Positions 1 to 9,771 of a stretch of DNA of 64,000 nt are shown here, piece after piece; the first letter of the stretch is position 1, and each line of letters opens with the position of its first letter. The stretch is from Borrelia recurrentis A1 (GTDB taxonomy: Bacteria > Spirochaetota > Spirochaetia > Borreliales > Borreliaceae). Where the stretch lies: positions 59,938 through 123,937 of the forward strand of contig NC_011246.1 of the NCBI RefSeq assembly GCF_000019705.1, in the 5' to 3' direction. Position numbers and translations under genes: made by a program. Below the pieces are notes generated by a model. It was not told where the DNA came from. It was given only the letters and a program-made list of their open reading frames with translations, and ran no database searches.

Positions 1-272
1 TCAATAGCAAACAAAATAGTAGGAAGTGGATATTTATACAAAAATGAATACTCTTTATTATCATTAATAATGTCATAAAATTCATCAAAAAAAGATGCAG
101 ATATCATTAAAGAGCTTATTTTTTTCAAAGTAGATAAATTATTTAATTCTCGTCTTAAAGTTTCTTGACTTGAATCAAAACCTAAAATAGAATCCCAATC
201 ATACATAGGAATATCTCTTATAACATATTCATAAGCTTTATGCTTAGTTAAAATTTTAAGTTTATATCTCAT
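1..272 (-). CDS. DUF1473-family phage protein (partial)
   Basis: This reading frame opens with ATG at 272 and runs off the left edge after 90 codons without a stop. The protein begins MRYKLKILTKHKAYEY and contains IPMYDWDSIL and a later NKEYSFLYKYPLP segment, which resemble the small DUF1473 protein found after DUF1463 in cp32 prophages. Its role in the phage is unknown; its position between the tail tube-like gene and the tape-measure region suggests a tail assembly or chaperone role. The start lies 3 bases after the DUF1463 stop, so the two are probably translationally coupled. Confidence 0.7.
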   Translation of the reverse strand, partial: MRYKLKILTKHKAYEYVIRDIPMYDWDSILGFDSSQETLRRELNNLSTLKKISSLMISASFFDEFYDIINDNKEYSFLYKYPLPTILFAI

Positions 273-275
273 TCA

Positions 276-695
276 TCAACTCCTCTCAACTTCACAATTA
301 ATTGCATGAATTACAAAATTTACAGTATCACTGCCACTTGCATAAGTTCTACTTGGAATTTCAGAAAAAAATGCACTATTAGAAATAATCTTAAGTCCCA
401 TCTGGTCATTAAAAACCAATGATTTTAATTTGTCTCTCTTATAGCTAGAACCATAAAATTGCTCATTACTAAGTTTAGTTAACACCTTATAATCAAATGA
501 TCCTTTGGTAATCTCTAAATTAAATATGTGAATAATAGTTCTAGGATCTCTAAAACTTGGAATTGGAACATTTCGCTCCTCAGTACTGGCAGTTGCCATA
601 ACATTTGGAGAAGTTGAATATTGCAATTTGCCCCTATCAATAAGCACACCTGAGAAACTAAAGAACACTAAATCTAATGAATAATAATCCTTCAT
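276..695 (-). CDS. DUF1463-family phage tail protein
   Basis: A 139-residue protein starting MKDYYSLDLVFFSFSG, with GVLIDRGKLQYST and FRDPRTIIHIFNLEITKGS segments that match my memory of the cp32 DUF1463 family. Its place directly after the DUF787 gene is where contractile-tail phages carry the tube protein after the sheath, so tail tube is a reasonable inference. The ATG at 695 is chosen over the in-frame TTG at 698: it overlaps the upstream TGA (TGATG) and is preceded by GGGAGG. No signal peptide or membrane segment is seen, and the gene appears intact. Confidence 0.7.
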   Translation of the reverse strand: MKDYYSLDLVFFSFSGVLIDRGKLQYSTSPNVMATASTEERNVPIPSFRDPRTIIHIFNLEITKGSFDYKVLTKLSNEQFYGSSYKRDKLKSLVFNDQMGLKIISNSAFFSEIPSRTYASGSDTVNFVIHAINCEVERS

Positions 696-1771
696 CAATC
701 AACCTCCCGTCTTAAATAATCATTAATATCATCACTACTTATGTTTAACACAACACTCTTAAAACTATCATTATATTTAACACGAATAGACAAATCTAAA
801 CCCAAAATATTATCTCTCTTAAGTCCAAACTTAATATCACCAAAAGACACAATAAGTCCCCTCTCTTTAAATTCTTTAAATAAACACTCAAGTCCTGCTG
901 TATAAGCATTTGGTTTCCCATCAGCAAATTTTAATTCACTAAGCTTACTATTTTGCCTATGATTTCGATTCCAAATACGAATAAGTTCATGTGTTGATTC
1001 ATTCTTTAAAAGACAATAAGTGAATGCCTCATCAATTGGCATTGATGAACAATCTACCGCTTCCTTAAATGCCAAAACACCATCTCTACCGGTTTCATTT
1101 AAAAGCGAATAAAAATTAATATTATTACGTCTTAAATTATTAATCAAAGTTGCATCATAAATTGGACTTGCTCGTAATGTAATTCCATAAGGATTTACAG
1201 AATGAAACATGCTAGCTTCATATAAATATTTAGCTACAAATTTAAGATGTAAATTATCAGCACCATTATCATAAACCAAAATAACACCATCCCTCTGACT
1301 TACTGCTAACGCTTCCAAAAATTCAGGCAGTCTATTAAGATTTGTTGAGAATACTACAAATTTAACAAGACCTTTAATCATATTCCATTCTGCTCCAAAA
1401 TTTTCTTCTAGATTAGCAACAAATATAACAACTACATGTATATTTTTCTTTAAAAACTTAACAACATCTTCTATATTTTCGTAGATATAAAAATCAAAAG
1501 ACCTAAGCCCCTCCTCATTAAAAAAATCATTGCTACTCTTTATTAAAAACTCAATCTGATCGGCAGCTAATTTAACCTTTCCTACATCTGTTTTAACATC
1601 ATCTCTTACACTCATAGAAGTTAAAAAATCTCTAAAACTTCCACTAGTCAAGACGAAATGCCCTTTTTCTAAAACATCACTCTTATAAATAAGCAAAGGA
1701 TTATAATAACCAATATTATTCAACTTCACTTTATCTTCAATTAAATTGACATTAATTGTATCTTGTGGCAT
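695..1771 (-). CDS. DUF787-family phage protein, putative tail sheath
   Basis: A 358-residue intact protein. Its N-terminus (DTINVNLIEDKVKLNN, then YYNPLLIYKSD) is characteristic of the Borrelia cp32 DUF787 family. Length and position, just before the tube-like DUF1463 gene, suggest the tail sheath of a contractile tail, but no sheath motif could be confirmed by eye. The ATG at 1771 is preceded by GGAGATAAT at good spacing. The gene overlaps the next by one base, typical of the compact late operon. Confidence 0.7.
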   Translation of the reverse strand: MPQDTINVNLIEDKVKLNNIGYYNPLLIYKSDVLEKGHFVLTSGSFRDFLTSMSVRDDVKTDVGKVKLAADQIEFLIKSSNDFFNEEGLRSFDFYIYENIEDVVKFLKKNIHVVVIFVANLEENFGAEWNMIKGLVKFVVFSTNLNRLPEFLEALAVSQRDGVILVYDNGADNLHLKFVAKYLYEASMFHSVNPYGITLRASPIYDATLINNLRRNNINFYSLLNETGRDGVLAFKEAVDCSSMPIDEAFTYCLLKNESTHELIRIWNRNHRQNSKLSELKFADGKPNAYTAGLECLFKEFKERGLIVSFGDIKFGLKRDNILGLDLSIRVKYNDSFKSVVLNISSDDINDYLRREVD

Positions 1772-1816
1772 ATTATCTCCTATTTTTAAATTTAACTTTT
1801 AAGTTTAATTTATTTT

Positions 1817-2365
1817 TTAATCTATTTTATTTTCAACAATTTGTATATTTGCCCTGTAATTCTGACTAAGTCCCAAAACACCTTTTAATCCATTACAAGA
1901 AGTCTTAACAAACCCTCCATTTCTTAAATCACTTGTGGATTTTAAATAATAATTCAAAGATAAATCATATTCCTTTTCTAAAGGATTTTGTTTTAAAAAC
2001 TTAAATTTAAATGCATTCTCATGCAAAAATTCTAAAAAATATTCATAAATAGTATGCAATCCAACATATATCTTAAGTTCCCCAACCTCTCCCACAAATC
2101 CCAAAAAGAAAAGTATAAATTTAAATCCAAACTCATTAACATTCTCATAAAAACTCCCACTTCTAAAATTCCTAACATCCAAAGAATCAAAACCTTCAGG
2201 CCTTATTACTAAAAGATAAGAACCATTAATTTCTAGATCATTTAAATATAAAGGATTATAAGAATTGATAATCTTCACTTTTAAAGAATGTTTCTTTAAA
2301 TAATCTTTAAACTCAAACAATATTTTTACTAAAAAAGTTTGAGATTCATATAAACTCAGTAACAC
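1817..2365 (-). CDS. Phage protein, DUF764-like
   Basis: A 182-residue protein without membrane segments. It starts with GTG at 2365, preceded by GGAGAATATTT, which decides the start. The order DUF1506, this gene, DUF787 and the segments YLKKHSLKVKIINSYN and NGSYLLVIRPEG resemble the family I recall as DUF764. A tail terminator or completion protein would fit this position, but that is inference. No frame damage is seen. Confidence 0.6.
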   Translation of the reverse strand: MLLSLYESQTFLVKILFEFKDYLKKHSLKVKIINSYNPLYLNDLEINGSYLLVIRPEGFDSLDVRNFRSGSFYENVNEFGFKFILFFLGFVGEVGELKIYVGLHTIYEYFLEFLHENAFKFKFLKQNPLEKEYDLSLNYYLKSTSDLRNGGFVKTSCNGLKGVLGLSQNYRANIQIVENKID

Positions 2366-2397
2366 AAATATTCTCCAAATAAACGTAAAAATTTAAG

Positions 2398-2772
2398 TTA
2401 AAGTTTTCTAAGCATCAAAACAATATATCTAAATCTTTGATTTAAAGAAAAATTTAAATGCCTACTTACACTTAAAATTTCCATAATATCATTACCCACT
2501 AATAATTGCTCTCCTGAATTAAAATCAAGAATATCTAAAGTATAAGTCTTTGCATGAATTTCTTTAACAAATATATTAGAATCAAAAAGCTCAATATTAC
2601 TCTCACCACTTGGTAAAAACACTCCATCAAATTTAATAGGAGTTGTCTTATCAATCTTAATTTCATAAGAAAAATTGGTCCTGTTTTTAATTAAATTTTT
2701 CTTAAATAAAAACATTGGTTGTGTATACCTTTTCATATTTCGAACTATGGCTAAATTAATAGCATCCATCAT
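2398..2772 (-). CDS. DUF1506-family phage protein
   Basis: A 124-residue protein with a basic N-terminal half and the segment PIKFDGVFLPSGE, matching the small cp32 DUF1506 family. The start ATG overlaps the stop of the DUF3890 gene (ATGATGG), so translational coupling is likely; a second ATG follows at once (2769). In phage operons this slot, after a neck adaptor and before tail genes, usually holds a head-closure or neck protein. That role is inferred from position only. Confidence 0.6.
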   Translation of the reverse strand: MMDAINLAIVRNMKRYTQPMFLFKKNLIKNRTNFSYEIKIDKTTPIKFDGVFLPSGESNIELFDSNIFVKEIHAKTYTLDILDFNSGEQLLVGNDIMEILSVSRHLNFSLNQRFRYIVLMLRKL

Positions 2773-3161
2773 ACAACCCCTATTAAAACTTTCCTATTAG
2801 TCTTAATATCCTCTACAAGATTATTAAAAGCAGAACAAAAATCATTAACCAAAACTTCACCATGCAATGCATCATCAAAATACTCAACTGATACTTCACC
2901 TAATCTTTCTGATTTAATTTTACCCAAATCAAAATACAAAAGTTTTCCTCGCTTTTTAAGTTCACATCCAATAAAATAATAAATAAGCAAAAACACATTA
3001 CTTGAATTTAAATCTTTAAGTCCTAAACCTCTGCTAAGTAAAACATCCTCAAGTAACCCTATATACAAATTAAATTCTTCAAAATTAAAATCTAAACTCT
3101 TAATCATAAGTAAATTCAATATTTTAGAATAAATTTTATCTAAATCCTCATTACTATCCAT
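2769..3161 (-). CDS. DUF3890-family phage protein, possible head-tail adaptor
   Basis: About 130 residues, mostly helical, starting MDSNEDLDKIYSKILNLL. It contains the pattern LIYYFIGCELKKRGK that I recall from cp32 DUF3890 proteins. A helical protein of this size directly after the capsid gene is typical of gp6-like connectors. The ATG at 3161 is preferred; an in-frame TTG at 3173 lies inside the end of the capsid gene and would add four residues. The gene is intact and overlaps the next by four bases. Confidence 0.6.
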   Translation of the reverse strand: MDSNEDLDKIYSKILNLLMIKSLDFNFEEFNLYIGLLEDVLLSRGLGLKDLNSSNVFLLIYYFIGCELKKRGKLLYFDLGKIKSERLGEVSVEYFDDALHGEVLVNDFCSAFNNLVEDIKTNRKVLIGVV

Positions 3162-3163
3162 TA

Positions 3164-4087
3164 TTATGTCCAACTTATCTTAAATCTAAGTATTGATTTT
3201 TCACTTGCAAGAATGCTTCCAATAGAAAAATCCAAAAAACTAGTTCTAAAATTACTACTTGACATTTGTGTATATGCATTTAAAATTGGAGGATGTCCAT
3301 CTTTTAGCAATAAAAGCTTAGAACTTTTTGGATAAATTAACATCTCATCATCCAATAAATTGGTAGTCTCAAACTCAATATCAGCATCATTATTTATTGC
3401 TCTTAGAGAATCAAACAACACATCTTTATATGAATAATTATTATTACTCAATCTCTCAAGCAATATCGCTTTAATTTTAGGAGTTGTAAGTACTCTAAAA
3501 GGCACTCCTCGCTCATCTTCTACATTAATATTACCAATCTCATCATTACAAGCCTTTATTAAATCAGAAGCTTTAGTAATTTTAATATTTTTATCTATTT
3601 GTCCTGGAATATTAAGTAATCCATACATAGTTTCTCTATTAGAATCATCAACCAAAAGTGTTCTCTCTTTAGAACCAGAAAAACACAAACCACCCCTTAA
3701 ATAATGTGAACTTAAAAGTTTATGTATTTGTGATAAGGAATACCTAAGTCCTTCTCTCATATTAATATTATTAACTGCTTGAATATCCAATCTGCCATCA
3801 GGTGCATAATATGTAAATGCATATTGAAAAGGTAAATAATTAACAAGAACAACTTGTCTTTTAAACTTAATAGTAGCAACCGTACTAAAATCATTTACTT
3901 TCAGTGTTGGTAAATCCACGATACTAGAATTCCATTTAATAACTCGCTCACTTGTAAGTGATGCATCATTAGTTTCTATTTGTTCATTATCAAAAAAATG
4001 ATAATATTCAGGGATTGGCCTATCAACAAAAAGAGAATCTCTAAGAGTATTTACAAATTCTTCATTATTAAATAAACTTTCACTCAA
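3164..4087 (-). CDS. Phage major capsid-like protein
   Basis: A 307-residue protein in the major capsid position (after DUF228, before the adaptor). Mid-protein segments VKFKR-type and QYAFTYYAPDGRLDIQAVNN, and the C-terminal VLTTPKIKAILLERLS followed by DGHPPILNAYTQMSSSNFR, look like a phage coat protein of the DUF2184/encapsulin-like type. The start is TTG at 4087, ten bases after AAGGAG; no ATG is available nearby. The gene is intact, unlike the three upstream of it. Confidence 0.6.
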   Translation of the reverse strand: MSESLFNNEEFVNTLRDSLFVDRPIPEYYHFFDNEQIETNDASLTSERVIKWNSSIVDLPTLKVNDFSTVATIKFKRQVVLVNYLPFQYAFTYYAPDGRLDIQAVNNINMREGLRYSLSQIHKLLSSHYLRGGLCFSGSKERTLLVDDSNRETMYGLLNIPGQIDKNIKITKASDLIKACNDEIGNINVEDERGVPFRVLTTPKIKAILLERLSNNNYSYKDVLFDSLRAINNDADIEFETTNLLDDEMLIYPKSSKLLLLKDGHPPILNAYTQMSSSNFRTSFLDFSIGSILASEKSILRFKISWT

Positions 4088-4183
4088 TGTTTAATATCTC
4101 CTTAATTTTAACTAATTTTTTCAAATTTATTTTTAAAATTGAATTATTAATTCAATTACTATTTAAATTACCATATCATTTAC

Positions 4184-4777
4184 TTATAAAGGCTTACTGA
4201 TAAGCATTACCTTTGCACCATAAAATCCTGACTTATCTTTAAACTCTAAAGCATCACTTAAAGCCAAAGCTTGCATATAAGTACCATTGGCCTTCACCTT
4301 TGAAAGTACTCCCATATCATCAAAAACCAATTTATCACCAGACTTAACATTCATATCTCACAACAAAATACATTCAAAACTATTTGCAATTGAGATGACT
4401 GTTGCTGTTCGTGTCAAATCATCATAATCTATGCAAATTCCATAAAGATCACTCCCACCACCACGTGTCACGCAAGTTGACATACCATTTTGCACAACAA
4501 GTTTAACTCCACGTTTATAGCAAAACCCAATATCTTGATAATTTTCAAATTTATCTGCCAAAGAATACTGCAAGCCCCCTCTATGAGCAAAATAAATATC
4601 TAGAGATCCAAACTGAACCTCTCTATCAAAAACTGCTGGATATGTGGTATGATCTTTTAGTCGCATCAAAACTTCTGATTGCTTGCCCAATTTTAAATAT
4701 GCAAGTTCACTCTCAAGTCTATCCTTTTCCCTAGTAAGTCTCTCGACACTGGCCTCTAATGCACTCTTATCTGCCAT
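4184..4777 (-). pseudogene. DUF228 phage protein gene with one internal stop
   Basis: ATG at 4777 follows AGGAGAGTATTT. The first 139 codons encode a coiled-coil N-terminus (SALEASVERLTREKDRLE) and the DUF228 core: GYPYKRGVK-like CYKRGVKLVVQ, GGGSDLYGICID, then RTATVISIANSFE. A TGA at 4358-4360 then interrupts the frame. In the same frame after it, about 57 further codons (VKSGDKLVFDDMG, LALSDALEF, ending LISKPL at 4184) give the missing DUF228 C-terminus. This is one nonsense change in an otherwise whole gene. DUF228 proteins may be capsid decoration or scaffold components; their role is not settled. Confidence 0.75.
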
Positions 4778-4850
4778 AAATACTCTCCTATTTTAAATTT
4801 ATATTAAACTTAAATTAACTTAACTTAAAGATTTAAACATTATAAAAATC

Positions 4851-5373
4851 TTACCTAATTTGCATCCACTCATTAAGCATTGCCTGTTTTAAATCTTTAT
4901 AATCTTTTATTTTATGACTTGCATTTCTTAAATTTAACACCTCCTGAACATTGCCTTTAGTAAAAGTCATAAGACCATATGAATTATTACTATTTTTAAA
5001 TGAATCAATACTCACACTTGCAAGTCTTAGCAATATATCTTTAATCTGACTATTTAAATTTAAAATATCAAGACTACCTGCAACTGCCAATATTTGCTTC
5101 TCATCAACATATTTTTTAATGAGTTCACACACTTGAATATCTAAAACTTCACCAAGTGCATGACCTGAATTAATAAGTTCTTTTGTATTATAACTTAAAC
5201 TCAAGTTATCATCAGCAAGCCTAGTAATCCAAACAGCTCTAGTTAACAATTCATTATTATTAATATCATTACTGATATTATGCTCAAATTTAATTTAAAT
5301 CTTGATTTACATCAACAGTTTTATCACCATCTTCAATGTCATTCTTTAGATTAACACCAGAAGCCTTTATCAT
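4851..5373 (-). pseudogene. DUF1357-like phage gene broken by a frameshift
   Basis: The gene opens with ATG at 5373, overlapping the TGA of the portal frame (ATGA), and encodes MIKASGVNLKNDIEDGDKTV before stopping near 5290. The remaining 132-plus codons (NNNELLTRAVWITRLADDN to LNEWMQIR) lie in another frame that has no good start. A single-base change between about 5290 and 5312 would join both into one protein of about 170 residues. Position between portal and DUF228 suggests the cp32 DUF1357 gene, a likely head maturation or scaffold factor. Family assignment is tentative. Confidence 0.55.
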
Positions 5374-6580
5374 TCACTAAACCACCTAAAATTAAAATGT
5401 AATTTACTATTTAATATTTCTATCTCATCATCACTTAAAGAATTTGATCTTACAATATCTAAATACTTAGAATAAACATCAAGAAACATCTTATCTTCCT
5501 CCAATCTTTCTTTATCACTAAGTACAATTAGATCATTAAAATACATATTAAGCCTGTAATACTTATTAAGCTTAATATTAACTGAGAGTGCTGCTGCTTC
5601 CTGAACGGTATGTAAAAAGTCAATATAGTTAGTCCTATCTCCCTTACCATCACTCCCCAAACCCTTTACCTACTCATAAAATTTCTCGTCAATGGTTCTT
5701 TACTATCAGCACCTATTTTTGCTTTTACAAGTTCAAATGCATCCTTTAAAAAAGAGAGATCATATTTTATAACCTGCAAACTTGCTCCCTCATCAGCACT
5801 ATAAAATACTCCATCATTACTCAATCCACTCTTTAATCTCTCAATCATACGGCTAAGCTCATAATCGACTGTTTCCAAATTTTTTTGATTATCATCATTT
5901 TTAAAAAATGTAGAAAATAAACCTCTGCCCTTACTACTAAAATGACTTATTTGATTCTTAGCATCCTGTAAAGCATCCATAAGACCAACCAATTGTTCGT
6001 CCTTGTAAAATAAAAAATTATATTGCCCAATACGTTTTTCTATTTTTGTATATATCTGCTCTAACAAACAAATATCTAAAAGTAAACTTTGAGTGTAAAC
6101 TAGTGTATGTTCATTCAATACATAATCAAAATTCTCATAAATTACAACTCTACTTTTATGCACAATAATAAAAGTACCATCATCTTGAAAATACTTTAAA
6201 TAATCACTATTGTGATCATCTTTTATTCGATTATAATCTAAATACTTAAATCCAAATGGCAATTCATCATTAACACTTTTACTTAAATCTTCATACAAAT
6301 CTTTAGGTCTAATTAAAATATATCCAGCACCATTAAATCTATAACTTATAATTGCTTCAAGAAGTGCATTTGAAAGTTCTAAATTTAAAAATTTTAAACT
6401 ACTATAATCAAAAGAATCTTTCAAATATTCTAATTTAATTCCACACTTCAATGCATCTTCTGCTGAATTTTCTATATAATTCCTAAAAAATAACGAATAT
6501 TTATAAAGCTTTAATGGATCTATTGAATATCTTTTAAATAACGCATGTTCAAAATCATTCATGGGTTTTTTAAATATCAT
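5370..6580 (-). pseudogene. Phage portal protein (DUF1073-type), frameshifted
   Basis: ATG at 6580 opens a 304-residue frame resembling the Borrelia PBSX/DUF1073 portal: GAGYILIRP, DYNRIKDDHNSDYLKYFQ, VDYELSRMIERLKSGLSNDGVFYSADEGASLQVI, then KEPLTRNF. It stops at 5666. The expected continuation (GLGSDGKGDRTNYIDFLHTVQEAAA to HFNFRWFSE) is in another frame ending at 5370. The break falls in a short G/A-rich run at about 5655-5668, so one inserted or lost base explains it. Joined, the two give about 400 residues, normal for the family. A portal forms the DNA channel of the phage head; as read, it would be truncated. Confidence 0.75.
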
Positions 6581-6744
6581 AAATTAATTATATCATTGAT
6601 ATTTAACTTTGTAAATTAAATATCAAAAATATCAATCAAATTTACAAATAATTATACATATACATCTATTTTTTGAGTCTTAATTTATTTAAGACTTTAA
6701 ATAAAATTTATCAACAATAAACATTATCAAAAATATAAATAAAT

Positions 6745-6774
6745 TTACCTTAAGACCCAAAAGTCTTAAGGTAA
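6745..6774 (-). terminator. Rho-independent terminator after the 6836-8116 gene
   Basis: A perfect 12-bp inverted repeat (TTACCTTAAGAC with its complement, 6-base loop) lies about 60 bases past the stop of the minus-strand lipoprotein gene and is followed on that strand by a T-rich run. A weaker hairpin sits at about 6676-6696. Confidence 0.7.
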
Positions 6775-6835
6775 GTAACTAAATTTATAAATATTTATAA
6801 ATCTAAACAATAACCAAAATAACTGCTCTTATTTA

Positions 6836-8116
6836 TTATTGTCCAAGAATACCTTGTTTTAGTTGAGCCAAATCAGAACTATTAGAAGCGTGAAATTTAG
6901 CTTCCATCATCCATATTAAGTCTTGAGTATCTGCAGATTTATCAGAAGAATCAGCATAGTACCACAAAGTATCTGCCACATTTTCAAAGAATACTCTTAT
7001 AGAACTAGAATAATCCTTATAACAAAGAGCTAAATCAATCAAAGCTGCAACATGATAATAATTTTTAATATCACTAGAAGACTTAATTCCAGCTTTCTCT
7101 AAAATATCACTTTTATCTCTGACACCATTCTCAATTAAAGATTTAACTTCTGCTGAATTTGCAGCATTTTCCTTCATAAAGTCATAAAATTTTTTCACAG
7201 AGCGTCCAAGTTCCAATCTTCTTATATCACCAGCAACAGTATCTTCTTTGGACATACCCATTAATTTTTCATATTTTGTTTTAATTTTCTCTTTATAATC
7301 GTGACGATTTTTAAGTCTACTAGAATAGGAATTTTTATCTATAAGAGAAATAACATCTTTAAGATGTTTTTCTAAAAAATTAAACATCTTTTTCTCATCA
7401 TCAGAAATATACACTTTTGTAGCTCTTTCTCCTGGACGAACCTTGTAAGTTTGACAGTAAACTTTAGAACGTGATTCATTACTCATTTTGTGTCCAGAAT
7501 AATTTGTAGGCTTTTTATATGTATTTTGCTTAGTAGAAACAGAAACAGGTTTTCTGGTTTTTACAACAGGAGAAGCAACTACTTGTTTAATTTCACCATT
7601 AACATCTCCTTCTAATTTAGCAACCAAAGATTTAAAATCTGAACCCTTAGCAACAACATCTGATACTTTAGCAACTAAATCTCCTTGCACCTCACCTGGC
7701 TTACCAAAAACTTCTGCCTTAACATCAGCAACCAATTTCTTAGCACCATCAAGAGCAACAACCATTGCCTCCCCAACAGCAGAAACATCAATCTTACCAT
7801 CTCTATCAACATTAACAGAAATTGAGCCTTTACCTTCAGCACCAATAACAACATCTTTATCTTTATAAACAAAAGTACCATCTTCATTTAGAACAACAAC
7901 ATTACCATGTTCATCAAAATAATTACCCTGATCATCAACATAATAATATTCATATTCAACATGTTCCTCGACAAGATCACCCAAGAAACGTTCTGCACCT
8001 TCAATAATAGTTTGCAACCTATCTTTCCCTTCATCATCTTTACCAAGCAATCCAGTCAAATCACAACCAAATGATAAGATGATTAAGAGAGTAATAAAAA
8101 TTTTATAAATCTTCAT
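6836..8116 (-). CDS. Surface lipoprotein with acidic stalk and helical C-terminal domain
   Basis: A 426-residue lipoprotein. The signal peptide ends in the lipobox LSFGC (Cys 18). Residues 50-90 are acidic and Tyr-rich with repeated Asp-Gly turns (VDDQGNYFDEHGN, NEDGTFVYKD). Residues 90-180 are Ala/Val/Gly-rich with recurring Val-Ala-Lys-Val, and 185-215 form a Lys/Thr/Ser linker. A helical C-terminal domain follows (SDDEKKMFNFLEKHL onward). The start is set by AAGGAGG eight bases upstream. The architecture suggests an outer-surface protein whose helical domain is held away from the membrane. No family was recognised. It is transcribed away from the BTA121 cluster, with about 250 bases of shared upstream DNA. 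Confidence 0.7.
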   Translation of the reverse strand: MKIYKIFITLLIILSFGCDLTGLLGKDDEGKDRLQTIIEGAERFLGDLVEEHVEYEYYYVDDQGNYFDEHGNVVVLNEDGTFVYKDKDVVIGAEGKGSISVNVDRDGKIDVSAVGEAMVVALDGAKKLVADVKAEVFGKPGEVQGDLVAKVSDVVAKGSDFKSLVAKLEGDVNGEIKQVVASPVVKTRKPVSVSTKQNTYKKPTNYSGHKMSNESRSKVYCQTYKVRPGERATKVYISDDEKKMFNFLEKHLKDVISLIDKNSYSSRLKNRHDYKEKIKTKYEKLMGMSKEDTVAGDIRRLELGRSVKKFYDFMKENAANSAEVKSLIENGVRDKSDILEKAGIKSSSDIKNYYHVAALIDLALCYKDYSSSIRVFFENVADTLWYYADSSDKSADTQDLIWMMEAKFHASNSSDLAQLKQGILGQ

Positions 8117-8346
8117 TATTTTCCTCCTTACATAAGTTAAATAAATTTTTAAATACTAAGTTTAACAAATATACACCAATAAATTAAAATTTAAAGAACA
8201 AATATGTAAAAATGATTGTCAGCAATCCACTATAACAATTATTTTGAAACTGTTTACATAAAAGCAAACATGCTCTACATTTCAATTAATGCCAATCGCA
8301 AATACAGATAAAAATATAAATATATTTATCCCAATATAATTAAAAC

Positions 8347-8359
8347 AATATTGTTATAT
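8347..8359 (+). promoter_or_regulatory. Shared upstream motif AATATTGTTATAT, copy 1
   Basis: The same 13-mer occurs 65-81 bases before the start codon of three plus-strand BTA121 loci (8347, 12276, 17826), with a close variant at 46171 before the gene starting at 46289. Constant position suggests a promoter element or binding site; the -35/-10 boxes could not be fixed by eye. Confidence 0.4.
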
Positions 8360-8411
8360 TAATTTAATTATGTTAGTTTTTAAAATACGTTTAAATAAAT
8401 GGAGAATGTTT

Positions 8412-9449
8412 ATGCAAAAATTATCACAAATATTTATTATTTTATGTTTATTAACAAACTGCGATCTTAAAACAAAACAAAGGGTTGATGATAGGGGGGT
8501 TGATGAGCAAAATCCTAAATCAACACAACAACAAACAGAGCCAACAGATCCAGAAATAACATTTAATCAAGAAGCTCAAAAAATAATACAAAAACTAAAT
8601 CCTGAAGAGAATGAAGCATTAATGTTTGTAATCAATGCTTTATACAATAAAAAAACAGATAAAGACAACAAAGCTTATACAATTAAACAAATTAATGACT
8701 TTATAATACATTTGGATGCAGAACAAATTAGAGAGATGATTGCAAATACTATAAAAGTATTAAAAGAAACAAATATAAAAGTATTAAAAGATAAAAAAGA
8801 GACAAATGAAGGATTTGAAAGCATTAGGCATTACCCCCACGGCAAAGAGCTAAATAAACGACTAAAGAAAATAATAAATAAATATATGGAAGATATTCAA
8901 CAAGCTGCTAATCAAGTTTCTTTTGATATTGCAAAAATTAATATCCAAAACACACTTATAGATAATGATGAAATAAAAAAAATATATGATGAGGAAAACC
9001 GAGCCATAGAGGTTCAAAAAATGCACGACAGAGCAAAAAAAGAAGACAAAGATTCATGGTATCCATATTATGCCTTCCTACATTTTGTAATAATACCTGA
9101 AAAAAGTTGCACACATGACCAATTCAACCAGTTTATATTAAATAGGGGACCAAATAAAATAAAAACCATATTTAAAAAATTGACACCAGCTCTAAAAGCT
9201 GAAAAAAGTGCAAAGAAAACGATTTTCCAAATTGCTGATAAGTGTCAACAAGATAAACTATATTCGACACTATGCTCATATGCTATAAATTCACGCAAAG
9301 CAATGATACAAGCTATTGCTAATGGTAATCTTGACTTTGATCAAATTGAGGCAAATTTGATGCAACTTCCTTCTTACTTAGATCAAATTAAAGCACTTCA
9401 AAAACAAGCAAAAGATATTTTAAAAGATCAAAAAGAAGAAACTAAATGA
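8412..9449 (+). CDS. BTA121-domain surface lipoprotein
   Basis: About 345 residues from ATG 8412, chosen because paralogues all begin MQK- after a GGAG box; in-frame ATGs at 8370 and 8406 exist. The signal peptide ends in LLTNC (lipobox). One clear BTA121-type unit follows: LNPEENEALMFVINAL, then YTIKQINDFIIHLDAEQIREMI, then a Lys-rich helix ending QAANQVSFDIAKINIQN. A second, weaker unit begins with HDQFNQFILNRGPNKIK. BTA121 lipoproteins are relapsing-fever Borrelia surface proteins of unknown function. The protein is very rich in Lys, Asn and Ile, as expected for a gene on the A-rich strand. It is intact and the first of six tandem paralogous loci. Confidence 0.8.
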   Translation: MQKLSQIFIILCLLTNCDLKTKQRVDDRGVDEQNPKSTQQQTEPTDPEITFNQEAQKIIQKLNPEENEALMFVINALYNKKTDKDNKAYTIKQINDFIIHLDAEQIREMIANTIKVLKETNIKVLKDKKETNEGFESIRHYPHGKELNKRLKKIINKYMEDIQQAANQVSFDIAKINIQNTLIDNDEIKKIYDEENRAIEVQKMHDRAKKEDKDSWYPYYAFLHFVIIPEKSCTHDQFNQFILNRGPNKIKTIFKKLTPALKAEKSAKKTIFQIADKCQQDKLYSTLCSYAINSRKAMIQAIANGNLDFDQIEANLMQLPSYLDQIKALQKQAKDILKDQKEETK

Positions 9450-9771
9450 ATAAAACCAATAAAAATCATGCTTAGCAAGCTTTAGCAAAGCTATACATAT
9501 AATACAAAATTAAAAGAAACAATCTCCATCAATATACGATGGAGATTAATATTAATTCATATTTAATTAAATCTAAAAACAAACTCTAAATAAACTAATT
9601 AAGTCTAAAAAAAGAAAATCATACTGCTTAAACAACTATTTAATTTATAATCTTCTTGACTACCCAACTTAAAAATTAAACTAAAAAACAATACATAAAT
9701 TATATTTTACATTTATGTACATCTTGAATATTTCTATACATGATAAAATAAATTAAAAGCGAGGATGCATA
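9450..9771 (+). other. Intergenic, 322 bases, with terminator
   Basis: It holds the hairpin at 9521-9547 and then A/T-rich DNA leading to the next paralogue. No reading frame of interest was seen. Confidence 0.6.
9521..9547 (+). terminator. Terminator hairpin after the 8412 gene
   Basis: Perfect 10-bp stem AATCTCCATC with its complement and a 7-base loop. Nine bases of the same stem recur at 19056-19088 after the last gene of this cluster, so the 3' flanks are also duplicated. Confidence 0.65.

Larger units (their letters stand above)
1..6580 (-). mobile_element. cp32-type prophage block A: head and tail genes
   Basis: Ten consecutive minus-strand genes in tight or overlapping array follow the late-operon order of Borrelia cp32 prophages: portal, DUF1357-like, DUF228, capsid, DUF3890, DUF1506, DUF764-like, DUF787, DUF1463, DUF1473. 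The first three are broken, so this copy is unlikely to make virions by itself. The block continues beyond base 1. Family names come from recalled cp32 proteins; gene order is what the sequence shows. Confidence 0.8.

Noticed and set aside
7675..7887. Leu/Met-rich 70-residue minus-strand frame
   Set aside because: Overlaps the middle of the 6836-8116 lipoprotein in another frame; its hydrophobicity is an artefact of A/V-rich codons read out of frame.
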